A DNA stretch of 64,000 nt from contig JAJEKV010000031.1 of the NCBI GenBank assembly GCA_021234155.1, forward strand, positions 1,297,614-1,361,613, written 5' to 3'. The stretch is from Isoetes taiwanensis (lineage: Eukaryota > Streptophyta > Lycopodiopsida > Isoetales > Isoetaceae). Shown one piece after another: positions 48,255-57,719 of the stretch. The notes beneath the pieces were generated by a model. The model worked only from the letters and a program-made list of their open reading frames with translations, had not been told where the DNA came from and ran no database searches. The position numbers were made by a program, and so were the translations under genes. Positions within the stretch are counted from its first letter, which is position 1; every line of letters begins with the position of its first letter.

Positions 48255-49430
48255 ATGGATGCTAGTGGTGCAGGTGGAGATGGAGCTCAAGATATAACTA
48301 ATATCCTGCAAGCTATTCAACAGTCTCTGCAACAAAGTGTGTCACAACAAAAGACCGAGGCTGAGAAAGCAATTGAGAAGGTGTTAAAGGACACTAAAAG
48401 GGGAGAACGCAACAGGAGATGATGCTGATGCCTGGCTCCGTGGAGTGTTCTACTTTGATTTAATCAAGGCACAAGATTCCATAAAAGCTCTTCTTGCTCA
48501 AGCAATGTTGGGAGGTTTTGCAAGAGTCTGGTGGGAGACTTGCCTAACCGACATGAATAAGAGGCCTGGCCAAGCAACATGGGAAGTTCAAAAAGGCCTT
48601 TGAGGGACATTTTACACCTCCAGGGTATAAAGTTGATAAGATGAATGAGTTCTTAGATTTGACGCAAACAGGGACCGTGACAGAGTACAATGAAAAGTTT
48701 AGAAGATTGCCACCACATTGTTCTATTGTTGGTAAAGCTAAAATGTGTGCTAGATTTGTGAAAGGACTCCATGTTGATATCAAAAGTACCATGTCTGGAG
48801 TGGCATATACGGATCTGGAGGAGGTAGTAAGAATTGCCAAAAATCGGGAAGCAGATTTGGCAGAAAAAGTTGCAGTGGATACTCAAAGGAAGAGACAAGC
48901 ATCTTCTTGGCCAGTTGAAAATTCATATAGTCGGAGACGGTCATTTAGAGAAGAGCCATATGCTAGTCAATCTGTGGAAGTTCAAAGTAATAACAGGAAT
49001 TGGGCAAGTAGTATCCAGACTGGAAGTAAGTTGCTACCGCCTCTCACTGATGAGGAAAGACAACGGTGCCTTGAGGAGAGGCGTTGTTTCCGTTGTAGAG
49101 AAGTGGGACACTCGGAATAATTGCCCACTTGGTAGCATGGGAGGAGGAAGATTTAATCGCAATCCAAATGTTGGCAGAGGGAGAGGCCGTGGAGAGCCTC
49201 GATGGAATCAAAGGAAGCGTCAGCCAGAAGGAAGATCGGATACAGACGATAGGACTATTGAGCGAAGGCCACAAAGTGGCGAAGCTAGAGTTGCCACGAT
49301 AATGGATCTTCCGCAAAATCAAGCGTTTATTTATGCTACAGAAGCTCCACGTGATGGTGCTCAGGAAGCTTCTATAGTGCAAATCCCAGGTGAGATTTGT
49401 AATAGCTTGATTTTATCTCATTTTCTATAG
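48255..49430 (+). pseudogene. Retrotransposon Gag of TR-GAG copy 2, frameshifted
   Basis: Starts ATGGATGCTAGTGGTGC at 48255. The same Gag core blocks as copy 1 are visible. A short deletion near 48400 (the block EVFTGEK of copy 1 is missing) and a base loss near 48586 break the frame. The frame 48641-49120 carries FLDLTQTGTVTEYNEKFRRL and the start of a zinc knuckle, CFRCREVGHSE, then stops. The last knuckle cysteine (NCPLG) lies in the next frame, which runs to 49430 through RGRGRGEPR. The knuckle lesion is also present in copy 1. It cannot encode full-length Gag. Confidence 0.85.
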
Positions 49431-49592
49431 CAGTTGTTTATTTTGCTTCAGATTGTTAGTATACTTATTAAGTAAGCATGATAGGTCTTGGAATCGACCC
49501 ATGAGGACATGGGTTAAATTTTAGAAAGTGAGACTGTAACGATCCTGGTCAGTTGATGGGTTAGTATATGTACTCATGTATGTATATACAAG

Positions 49593-49675
49593 TTTGACAT
49601 GCATGCAAGATAGAACATGCATGTTTGACATACATGTAAGATAGAACATGCATGTAGGATAGAACTATAAATAAG
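49593..49675 (+). promoter_or_regulatory. LTR U3: repeated CATGCATG words and TATA box
   Basis: Two 31-bp tandem units (49593-49623, 49624-49654), each with TTTGACAT, AAGATAGAAC and CATGCATG, precede TATAAATAAG at 49666-49675. The same arrangement lies at 40008-40100 and 50373-50480 on the minus strand. CATGCA is the RY element bound by plant B3-domain factors of the ABI3/FUS3/LEC2 type. Transcription would start about 30 bp after the TATA box. Regulation by B3 factors is inference. Confidence 0.6.
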
Positions 49676-50526
49676 CAGAAAGCTTTATGATCTAGAGAGG
49701 CAAATTGAGAAAGATTTTGGAGACGGGATCGCAGAGGAGGAATTCCATCGGTGGCAAGAGCTTGGAGCTTTCACCTGCATCGGATCTTTTTCTTATCGGG
49801 TGGGGTTTTTTTACTGATCTATTTGAGATCTCATAAGCTGTGGATTGGATTAAGGCATGTTGTAGATAAAAGAGAATGAATTATGATCATGGAAAATTCC
49901 GAGATACGTGTGCTGATGTGAGCTCTAGAGTGGTCGAAATTGATCCAGGATAAGTAACCACAGAATTTAGGGGCTGCAACAACGGTTTTTGGCTGCAACA
50001 GGACTGTCATATTTGGAGCCGAAATTCCCGGAATCATCTAGGAAGGACTTAGATCAGGCTGATTTGTGCCTGGGACTGGCCGATTTGATTGTGGGTCACT
50101 GCTGGAAGGAGAATCAAGGCCCAAAACAAGAACAAAAGCAGTCTGTGTTGCTCTTTCCTTCCTTTCCTGTAACTTTTGGAAAGTCCCTGTTTGCTTGTTG
50201 TTTATATTTGTTGTTATTAATTTATTGCTTGTTAACTAATTGTTACTTTTAAGATACATAAGGTCCGATGCAGGTGAAAACTCCAAGCTCTTGCCACCGA
50301 TGGAATTCCTCCTCTGCGATCCCGTCTCCAAAATCTTTCTCAATTTGCCTCTCTAGATCATAAAGCTTTCTGCTTATTTATAGTTCTATCCTACATGCAT
50401 GTCAAACATGCATGTTCTATCTTGCATGCATGTCAAACATGCATGTTCTATCTTGTATGCATGTCAAACTTGTATATACATACATGAGTGCATATACTGA
50501 CCCATCAACTGGCCAGGATCGTTACA

Positions 50527-50953
50527 TTTAGTGGAGTTAGTGTCGGCAATATATTTGAATTCCCTCATGACGACACCGTAATTGTCCCTTATATAAATGG
50601 TGCACTAACAATCTCTGTAGCAGACATCATATTTGCGTAAAACAGATGCCTCACTTTTAGCCGAATTATCCAAGCCATAAGCTTGCATATCGCAAGCTCC
50701 AAGTAAATTTGTCGTTTCTTACACTTGAAGCGAGATTTCTAGGAAAACAATAAATGAGAATGATTTTTTATCGTCCACTGAGGCCAAAAGGAATTTGCCA
50801 GAATTAAGTCATTTTCGTGTATAGTTTGTTTATTTAGGGATTTATTCAATGTTAGGATAGGATTTATCATTCAGAGGTACGTCTCCAGTGATTTTAGGCC
50901 AGTTTAAATAGAATAGTTCTGTTGCATGTGGACATTGTCAATCCGTATTGAGC
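50527..50953. other. Unassigned spacer
   Basis: A 38-codon open tail (NIFEFPHDDTVIVPYINGAL) ends in a stop at about 50640; it looks coding-like but I cannot identify it. On the minus strand 50790-50764 reads AGTGGACGATAAAAAATCA, a short 3' relic of the simple-tail LINE family. Confidence 0.35.
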
Positions 50954-51373
50954 ATGGCGTCGGTTACTGCAATGTCGTCACTTACTGTCATTCGCCAAAC
51001 AATTTTTAGTTGCAGAACTGATGAATATATCGGTGTTTCATTCCCTAACCAGAGGCTATATCCTTCAGTGGCCAAATTGGGTAATGATCGTAGACATAGC
51101 AACGGTTCTAGAAAGGTAGGATCAATTTTTGACGAAGGGGTCAAAGGACCTATTGTTTTTCACAGGAGGCCAAAATGTGAATTTGTGTTCTAGAAGTTAA
51201 TTCTGTCTCTAGCGGCTTGTCATGGTAGGCATGAAAACATGCCTAAAAAGATTGGGTCAGTGAATAAGTTCAAATTATCAAATAAGAGGGCTACCCTTAT
51301 ATTAGATGGTGAAGCAGTAGGCATTGCCACAAATGCCCTGTGGATGTATGTAAGTAATGGCAATGGCGCCTAA
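50954..51373 (+). pseudogene. Plastid-targeting-like reading frame with an internal stop
   Basis: The frame begins MASVTAMSSLTVIRQTIFS, rich in S/T/A/V with few acidic residues, as in chloroplast transit peptides. It continues for 80 codons to a TAG at 51191. The same frame stays open for another 60 codons (ENMPKKIGSVNKFKLSNKR, then ATLILDGEAVGIATN) to a TAA at 51371. A GTAGGA donor-like site follows AGAAAG near 51115, so an exon 1 ending there is an alternative. I do not recognise the protein. A decayed or incomplete nuclear gene for a plastid protein is inferred. Confidence 0.35.
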
Positions 51374-51702
51374 TGGACCAACAATCTCTATGCCTAGAAT
51401 CAATTTGCAAAAGGCAACAGGTCAGAGAAGGGTCACCATAGCCATATATTAGAGCAAGCTGGCTCCATTGGTGAATGGTGTGAATGGATCTTAATAAAAA
51501 GATATTTTGGAACCGTGTGTGGACGACCAGTGTAAAACAAACAAAAAAGATTTGGAAATTTGTGTTGTGGTCATTTTGGGATCCTTGATTCTAGTTTATC
51601 AATGATTTTAATCAATAGATGTGCTTTTTATATTTTTGACCAAACTCGATAAAGAAAGGTCTCCCATAAACAACCACAACACAAATCACATAAGTAGGGG
51701 CA
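51374..51702. other. No gene recognised
   Basis: Spacer leading to the CACTA-like element. Its last ~30 bp (ACACAAATCACA..GGGGCATG) recurs at 61070-61098. Confidence 0.4.
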
Positions 51703-51719
51703 TGTCACTACGAAAAAGG

Positions 51720-52090
51720 TGCTCCAATACCCCAACAAATACCCCTCCAAAATGCCTGTAAAATTCCCCTTTTTTGTCGAACAATGGAGGATAAAATGAA
51801 TTTTTGGAATCGGGGTATTTGGCCACAATCCCCCTTTTGCTCATTTGTAAGATAATACCCCGTTACACAATGTCACAATCCCCCATTCAAAAAATGTAAA
51901 TTCATACCCTGTTTTAAATAATACCCTGTTATCATTTGTAAGCTAATACCCCGTTTCAAATAATACCCTGAAATAACATACTCTTTTATGATATCTAAGA
52001 TAATACTCTGTTTTAGATAATATTATTCTATTATATCATTCATAAGATAATACCATGTTATCATTTGCAAGATAATACTCATTTAAAAAA
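51720..52090. repeat. Left subterminal AATACCC repeats of the CACTA-like element
   Basis: At least ten degenerate copies of AATACCC(C/T)GTT or AATACTC occur, mostly spaced 15-40 bp apart and alternating with (T)TGTAAGATA-like words. Confidence 0.65.
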
Positions 52091-52809
52091 CAAGTTAATA
52101 AGTAACAAATTGATCAAAGTTGATCAGCAAAAAATCGATAAGATTTCTCATTATTTTAGAAACAACAGTAACAATTTCATCAGATTTCAAGAAACAAAAA
52201 ACGAATCTGATACACAATTTCGCTTGACCAGACTGTTTTTTAGCAGCTAAGTGAGTTTTTGCTCAACAAATACGCTACCACTAAGTCCAACTTCTGTGCT
52301 TATGTAGTTTTCATGGTACCTATGAACATTCCTATCTTACTTTGTTCTTGTCCGCCATGAACTTGTTTAGTTGAGAATACATTTGATCCACGTTTGAGAT
52401 TTTCAAGAGAAACATACAGACAACCTCTTTTTCCTTCACAATGTGAAAAGGCAACATATTAGAAGGAATGCCAGCATGCTTATTCAAATTTCAGATTTGA
52501 AGAGTAACTATATATTAATCACATTGAAAGACGTTTCTTACCGTAACTCCAGGGTGTTCATGTGATTTGCATGCTTCTCTTGAGAAGACACAACATTCTC
52601 CTCCTCTTCCTCTGAAGCAAACAATAAATATAAGTTGAAAAATCCAGTAATAAAATTATCTAGATTACTAAGTTACCTAATGCAACCAAAGAAAATCTGT
52701 AATTATTCAGCGTTCAAATCAAAATATAGAAGCAAATATCCATTCTTTATATACCTAACTGATTGCACCAAGTGTTACGGATGACTTTATGCCTACTGTG
52801 GTTAAATAC

Positions 52810-53831
52810 CTATTTTATATGGTCAATTGTAGCAACCTGAGCAGTACGAGGATCTAAGAAGTGAGATTCATCAAGCTTGTTATATTCAATCACTAGCACC
52901 TGTCAACAAATACAGCCTGCAGATCAGGAGATTCCAGTCTCAAAGTCCATGATAAATGGTACATGATAAACACAACTGAAAATGGCATGTATTATTTACT
53001 CATGATAATCTACTTCATTACTGAGGATGAACTTGCAGGGTCAGGGCGTCTAAGCATGCAGAAGTTAATGTTAACAGCGAACCACTTAAGAACAATGATG
53101 GGACACGATATTGCATTGTTCAGATGCATGTAATTATTGCTAATGTACCTGCCCACTGTGGTGTAGAAAATCAAGGCAAATCATTTGATTGATGTTATAG
53201 ATAAGAAAGGCTTCTTTGGCTTTAGCATCAAAGAGATCTTCGTTCATTAAAACACGGCGCACATCTGCATGTCAGACCTAATTTTAAAATGAACAACTTT
53301 TTTTAGCCTAAATTTATCTTTTTTGACATGGTTAGATAACTTTCTGAAGCATAAAAAGATGCACAGTGCATACAATTGTACAATCAGACCTAATTTTAGA
53401 ACAAACAGCAACTTTTAGCCTAAATTTGTCATTTTTGACATGGTTAGATAACTTTCTGAAGTATAAAGAAGGCGCACATTGCATACAATTGTACAATCAA
53501 GGCCATAACGGTCTTTCCATAAGACATAACCTATAAGGTATGACAACATGACTAGTATAATAATCATCTCTTCGATTATCATAATGAAATTTAAAACCTT
53601 GCAGCTCAAGATAAAAAGAAATATATATATATATTTTTGAGCCTTTGAAGCATAAAGACAACTATTGAAATGGATAACCGCTAACCTTTAGCAACCTGCT
53701 GGATTTGACCAGGGGGAGAGACTTAACAAGACCCATTTTGCAATACCAATCTTCTGCTCATCTGTGACCTTTAAATCCTCAGAATCACCGTCCACAAACT
53801 CTTCTGAAAATTGTTTCCGCCCAAACTTCTA
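52810..53831 (-). pseudogene. F-actin capping protein subunit alpha, three exons, captured and broken
   Basis: The capping protein alpha/beta dimer blocks barbed ends of actin filaments. Minus-strand exons are: ~53831-53686 (SEDLKVTDEQKIGIAKWVLL, then GQIQQVAK), 53264-53149 (DVRRVLMNEDLFDAKAKEAF, then IYNINQMICLDF..HHSGQ) and 52899-52810 (VLVIEYNKLDESHFLDPRTA, then QVATIDHIK). Each internal edge has AG or GT in phase, and the order is that of the N-terminal third of CPA. Defects: an extra base in a C-run near 53712 shifts the first exon, and the last exon ends in TAG at 52810-52812 where the family has glutamine (CAG). No start codon or later exons are found. The fragment lies inside a CACTA-like transposon, so transduplication from an intact host gene elsewhere is inferred. 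Introns were carried too, so it was captured as DNA rather than RNA. Confidence 0.8.
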
Positions 53832-54529
53832 TCAAGTAAAAAACTGTCTCAAATGAGGGCCCAGGAAGAAGTTTCCTCCTAGCCATTCCAATATCCAAAG
53901 GCCCGTAGTCACTGCATAGGGCGTAGGGCATGGACCTAGTCCAACGGCTATGATAGATTTTCGCCTTGGAATGGAATCTGTGGATCTTTTGCCCTTTTGC
54001 GCTTAACTATTGATTAACCATCCTAAGAAGACCCTAGCCGAACTAGTTAATATGGCTAAATTCAACCTGTTGGTACTCACGACAGCGGCATCGTTACGTT
54101 GAAAAACCCTTTCGAGGTTAGGGTTAAGTCACCAAAATACTTGATCTTTGATCTCTGTATCACGTCACAAATTTTGGAACAAAATTTAAATAAATTGAAA
54201 AATTAAATTCCCTAGCTAGGCAATGCTCAAAAAAGGGTGCAAAATGCATTTGTCTTAAATGGCCCTTCAAAGACTTTATGACTTTAAACCACGAGAGGAT
54301 CTCATCTTTGATCTTTTTCATGTTTTACTATTGGAGGAGTGAAGTTCTTTGTCAAGAAGCTGATAGATGTCCAAGAGACAACCGGCCAATACCTTTCAAG
54401 TTTAGACAAGATAGTTCAAGAGATTTATGAAGTCGCACCTAGGGAATTACGGCAAGGTTGATGGCCAGCTACCCCAAGCAAATATTATAACATTTTTAAG
54501 GGTGAGGATTAGAAATTTGCGCAATGGTG

Positions 54530-54925
54530 CTTCTGTTCTTCGATAATTTCCCTTTCACTCAATCCCCTTTTATTTAAAAATATCCCAATTCATTCATAAA
54601 TTCCGTGGACGATAAAAATACCTTCCTTCCTTCCTTCCTTCCTTATGAGCTAGTCCCCCTTTCTTGAAAATACTCCAATCCATTTGTAAATTCTCTTTTG
54701 ATTCAATCCCCCTTTCTTGAAAATACCCCGATGTGCATTTGCAATCCCCTATTTCTACTAATTCCCTTATTAAAATATACCATGTTTGTTCAAAAATCCC
54801 CCGTTTCTATTAATTTTCCCTCGTACAATATACCCTTTTTGTTCAAGAATTCCCTGTTGCGAAGAAAATAACCCATTGCTTTCTAGTCCCCCGGTTCCTC
54901 AATGGGGGATTTTCCAGGGGATTTG
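54530..54925. repeat. Right subterminal repeats of the CACTA-like element
   Basis: Degenerate units built on CAATCCCC, CTTGAAAATAC(C/T)CC and TTGTTCAA(A/G)AAT recur about every 25-45 bp. Confidence 0.6.
54603..54640 (+). mobile_element. Extremely truncated LINE 3' end
   Basis: CCGTGGACGATAAAAATA followed by (CCTT)n repeats the last ~20 bp plus tail of the LINEs at 15.4 and 23.6 kb. It sits inside the subterminal repeats of the CACTA-like element, so it arrived after them. Confidence 0.7.
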
Positions 54926-54993
54926 AGCAGTTTTTTGTTGTGTGTGTTTCCATAGGCCTTTCATATAAGATCGAGCACACGTATTGATATTAA

Positions 54994-55343
54994 TGATAGA
55001 ACTAGTGCAAAACCAGCACAAACCCGCAAGATCGACTCAAGAGATAGAATAGAAGACAAGAACAAATCTATTGAGAAAAGCAATAGAAAATACAATCTCT
55101 ACTTCTGAGCATTGCATAGTACATAACGTACAATCAATATACACAACCAGTGAGACTAAGAATAGTAGTCTACCGCTTAACCACCACTACTAATTCACGA
55201 CCGATTTAGAGTCGGTGCTCGGTCTTGACAAAGTGTTTGCTTTCTCGTACATTTCAGCACCTTCAAAGACTGTGGTGCTAAGTCTTTGAACCATCACTTT
55301 ATTTAAAGACATTATGCTTAGTCAACATATTTATATTCCAACA
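54994..55343 (-). repeat. Copia 3' LTR
   Basis: 350 bp. It contains three short inverted repeats: GACCG/CGGTC (55199-55203, 55220-55224), TTCAAAGAC/GTCTTTGAA (55262-55270, 55282-55290) and CTTTA/TAAAG (55297-55308). Their partners in the other LTR differ in sequence but keep complementarity. Confidence 0.92.
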
Positions 55344-56102
55344 CTCTCCCTTAAATGTTGCTGACTAAGCAGAAGAAAATCAGCTGAAACCAAGCAGGGT
55401 AAATTTTAAGGATCCTAAATGTTTTCGTATCCAAATAAAGATTGGCTAAAGCTATAAAAACAAGAGTCCGTACATTTTTTTTTTTGGCGAAATGTTATAC
55501 AGTCAAACCCTTTAGTTTTCTTCCCACTTGGCGAAATTATAAAATTCGTATAATTTAAAAATCCTTATGTTGGCAATTTTGTCTTTGTTGGTGGTAGCTA
55601 AACAGCAACTGTTGAACTAAGCAAGTTATCATGCGTATTTTAGTTGATATATTTAAAGAGAAGTGATAATGTGCGTGTATCTGTGGGTACCAACAACAAT
55701 AAAAAGATCACGATGATGGTGCATATCTAACCATGGGGTTGGGTCTGACAATCTTCTGTATTCAGACGAACTACATTATATGCTATGTGAATGGAAATAG
55801 CAAACATAATAAAAAAAGGTGTGAGTTTTTTTCAATTTAACATTGCAATAGTGTAATGGTCGTGGTTCCTCAATATGGCGGTTCCTAAATGAAAGATGTA
55901 TCTGAATAGATTAGACATGGCTATTTGAATTGATTTGGGCGCCTAATCGCCTTCGTGGAAGGCGATTCAAAGACGCCAATGTCATGATCAATCTCGGCTA
56001 AACCCCGAACGTCAAAATTTTTCCCCTTTGGAATGGCTAATTTTTATTTTTTTTTAAAATGACCCTTATAAACTTTAGCCCGCGAGGAATTTTAGTGAAG
56101 GT

Positions 56103-56974
56103 CTAAAAATCGCCATTTGGCGAAGTTTTAGCCTCTCTTTTATTACCACGAAACCAAGGTAATCCTTCTCTCCCTTTCACCGCAATTTCTTCATGCCCAA
56201 ACTCTCCTTCACATTGGCGAACTTGGATCCAACTAATGGTTTGGTAAAGCCATCGAACAAATCCCGTGTGAGGAGCAATGAACAAGTTGAGAAGATCCCA
56301 TTTGGAGTCGCTCACGGACAAAACACAAGTGGGTGTCAAGGTGTTTTGTCTTTGGGTGGTACTTAGCATCCTTGGCAAGATGGATGGTACTTGTGTTGTC
56401 ACACAAGATAACAAATGAGGATGGAGGTACCCTCGCAGATCCGCTCTACAAATGTTTAAGCCACAACAATTCCTGCATCCCAACAGGTGCTTTGAATTAC
56501 GCCTCGTAGTCTTTGATTGACACCGTGTGGATCGGTTTTTGGACAACCATGTCGCCACGTTAGGCCCTATGAACGTGACCATCCCCACATTGGGACCTCC
56601 CGCTATCATGACAATTAGCATGATCTGCATCAACAAAGACTTTCAGCTTGGAAATCGAGGACCTCGATAAAGAGACCTTCCCCGAAGTCCCCTTCGGATA
56701 TGCCCGGCCTTTTTAGCGACCTTCGGTCGCATCGCCTGGATTGCTCATGAATCGCCGGCACTCCCACGGCAAAAGAGATATCGGGTTTAGTGACCGTGAG
56801 ATATATCAATGCCCCTACCAAGCTTCGATAGAGTGTGGGATCACACTCCTCACCATCGAAATCAAGCTCAAGCCTTGTGCCCGGATCAAAAGGACTTGCC
56901 ACCTTGCAATCTTGCATCTGACGATATCGCTGTAACATTTCTTTGATATATTTCACGAGAAAGATAGATGCCAT
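56103..56974 (-). pseudogene. Copia RNase H region, broken
   Basis: Continues from the RT: FLVKYIKEMLQRY, then YRSLVGALIYLTVTKPDISF, a hallmark of the Copia RT-RNase H connection. The later RNase H part (VATWLSKNRSTRCQSKT) is scrambled by frameshifts, and the usual catalytic order cannot be traced to the end. Confidence 0.75.
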
Positions 56975-57024
56975 CTGAGTGCTGCCACACTTCTACACCT
57001 AAGCAGTAATGCATAAGACCAAGG

Positions 57025-57719
57025 TCAGTCATCTCGAAAGGACGAAGATAACTTCAACTTCAATGTAGAAATCAGCACATCAGCATCTTCTGTGATGATC
57101 AAATCATCAACATACAAAACCACAACGCACATTCGGCCTTCATATGATTTATAATAAAGATTGGGGTCTACTGCACTTCTGCTGAACCCCTGCTCAAGAA
57201 AGAAAGCATTAATTTTTGTATGCCAACAACTTGGAGCCTGCTTCAAGCCATAAATGATTTTCTTCAAATGACAAACCAACTGCTCCTTCCCTTGAACAAC
57301 AAATCCTGGAGGTTGAGTCACATAGACCTCTTCCTCCAAATCACCATTCAAAAAAGCAGATTTAATGTCCATTTGAAACATTAACCAACCTTTCATTGCA
57401 GCAAGAGCTATAATGATCTGATAGTGGACATTCTGGCTACGAGAGCAAAGACTTCATCATAATCTAAGCCTTTTTTCTGTGCAAAACCCTTGGCTACAAG
57501 TCTAGCTTTGTGCTTTGACACTGTCCCATCGGCATGAAATTTGGTTCTAAATACCCATTTACAGCCAATAACTTGCTTATTAGCTGGAAGTTCAATCAAT
57601 TCCCATGTGCCTTGCTTCTGCAATTGAGAGTATTCTTCTTCCATTGCATGCTGCCATTGCGGATCACTAGCCGCTTCATGAAAGGTTTGTGGATCAACAT
57701 GATCCTGGACCTTTGCCAT
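57025..57719 (-). pseudogene. Copia reverse transcriptase, one frame break
   Basis: 57719-57408 reads WQHAMEEEYSQL, GCKWVFRTKFHADG and KARLVAKGFAQKKGLDYDE. After a break near 57410, 57396-57025 reads MDIKSAFLNGDLEEEVYVTQ, YGLKQAPSCWH and VVLYVDDLI with the catalytic YVDD. All expected RT blocks are present; only the frame break and one altered block (FALVARMSTIR for the usual FxPVxR) spoil it. Confidence 0.88.

Larger units (their letters stand above)
45098..50526 (-). mobile_element. Gag-only LTR retrotransposon copy 2, middle inverted
   Basis: The outer pieces are LTR sequence in minus orientation: 45098-45956 and 50263-50526, the latter ending GTTACA. The middle, 45957-50262, is in plus orientation: LTR (45957-48146), primer site, gag, LTR (49535-50262). 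Flipping 45957-50262 restores two continuous minus-oriented LTRs around a minus-oriented gag, missing only about 3 bp at one join and gaining about 3 bp at the other. The parsimonious reading is one minus-strand element with a 4.3-kb inversion whose breakpoints lie in the two LTRs. The left LTR is truncated at 45098. Confidence 0.8.
51706..54942. mobile_element. CACTA-like DNA transposon carrying host exons (3,237 bp)
   Basis: The ends are CACTACGAAAAAGGTGCTC at the left and, on the other strand, CACAACAAAAAACTGCTC at the right. TGT is duplicated outside (51703-51705, 54943-54945), the 3-bp duplication of the CACTA (En/Spm) group. The uninterrupted site is readable at 61085-61130 (GGGGCATGCGTTTCTATAG). 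Both subterminal regions are rich in AATACCCC/AATCCCC words, as CACTA elements carry subterminal motifs for their transposase. No complete transposase is visible. A fragment at 52590-52630 (EEEENVVSSQEKHANHM, minus strand) may be coding but is unassigned. Interior minus-strand exons of capping protein alpha are annotated separately. Confidence 0.75.

Noticed and set aside
45957-50262. A separate plus-strand element nested in a minus-strand one
   Set aside because: The plus part lacks complete LTRs of its own, and its edges complement the outer LTR fragments almost exactly, which an inversion explains more simply.
53824-53960. Additional coding exon upstream of the capping-protein exons (minus strand)
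   Set aside because: A readable stretch (ARRKLLPGPSFETVFYLIEV) exists but has no homology I recognise and no clear splice link, so it was not annotated.
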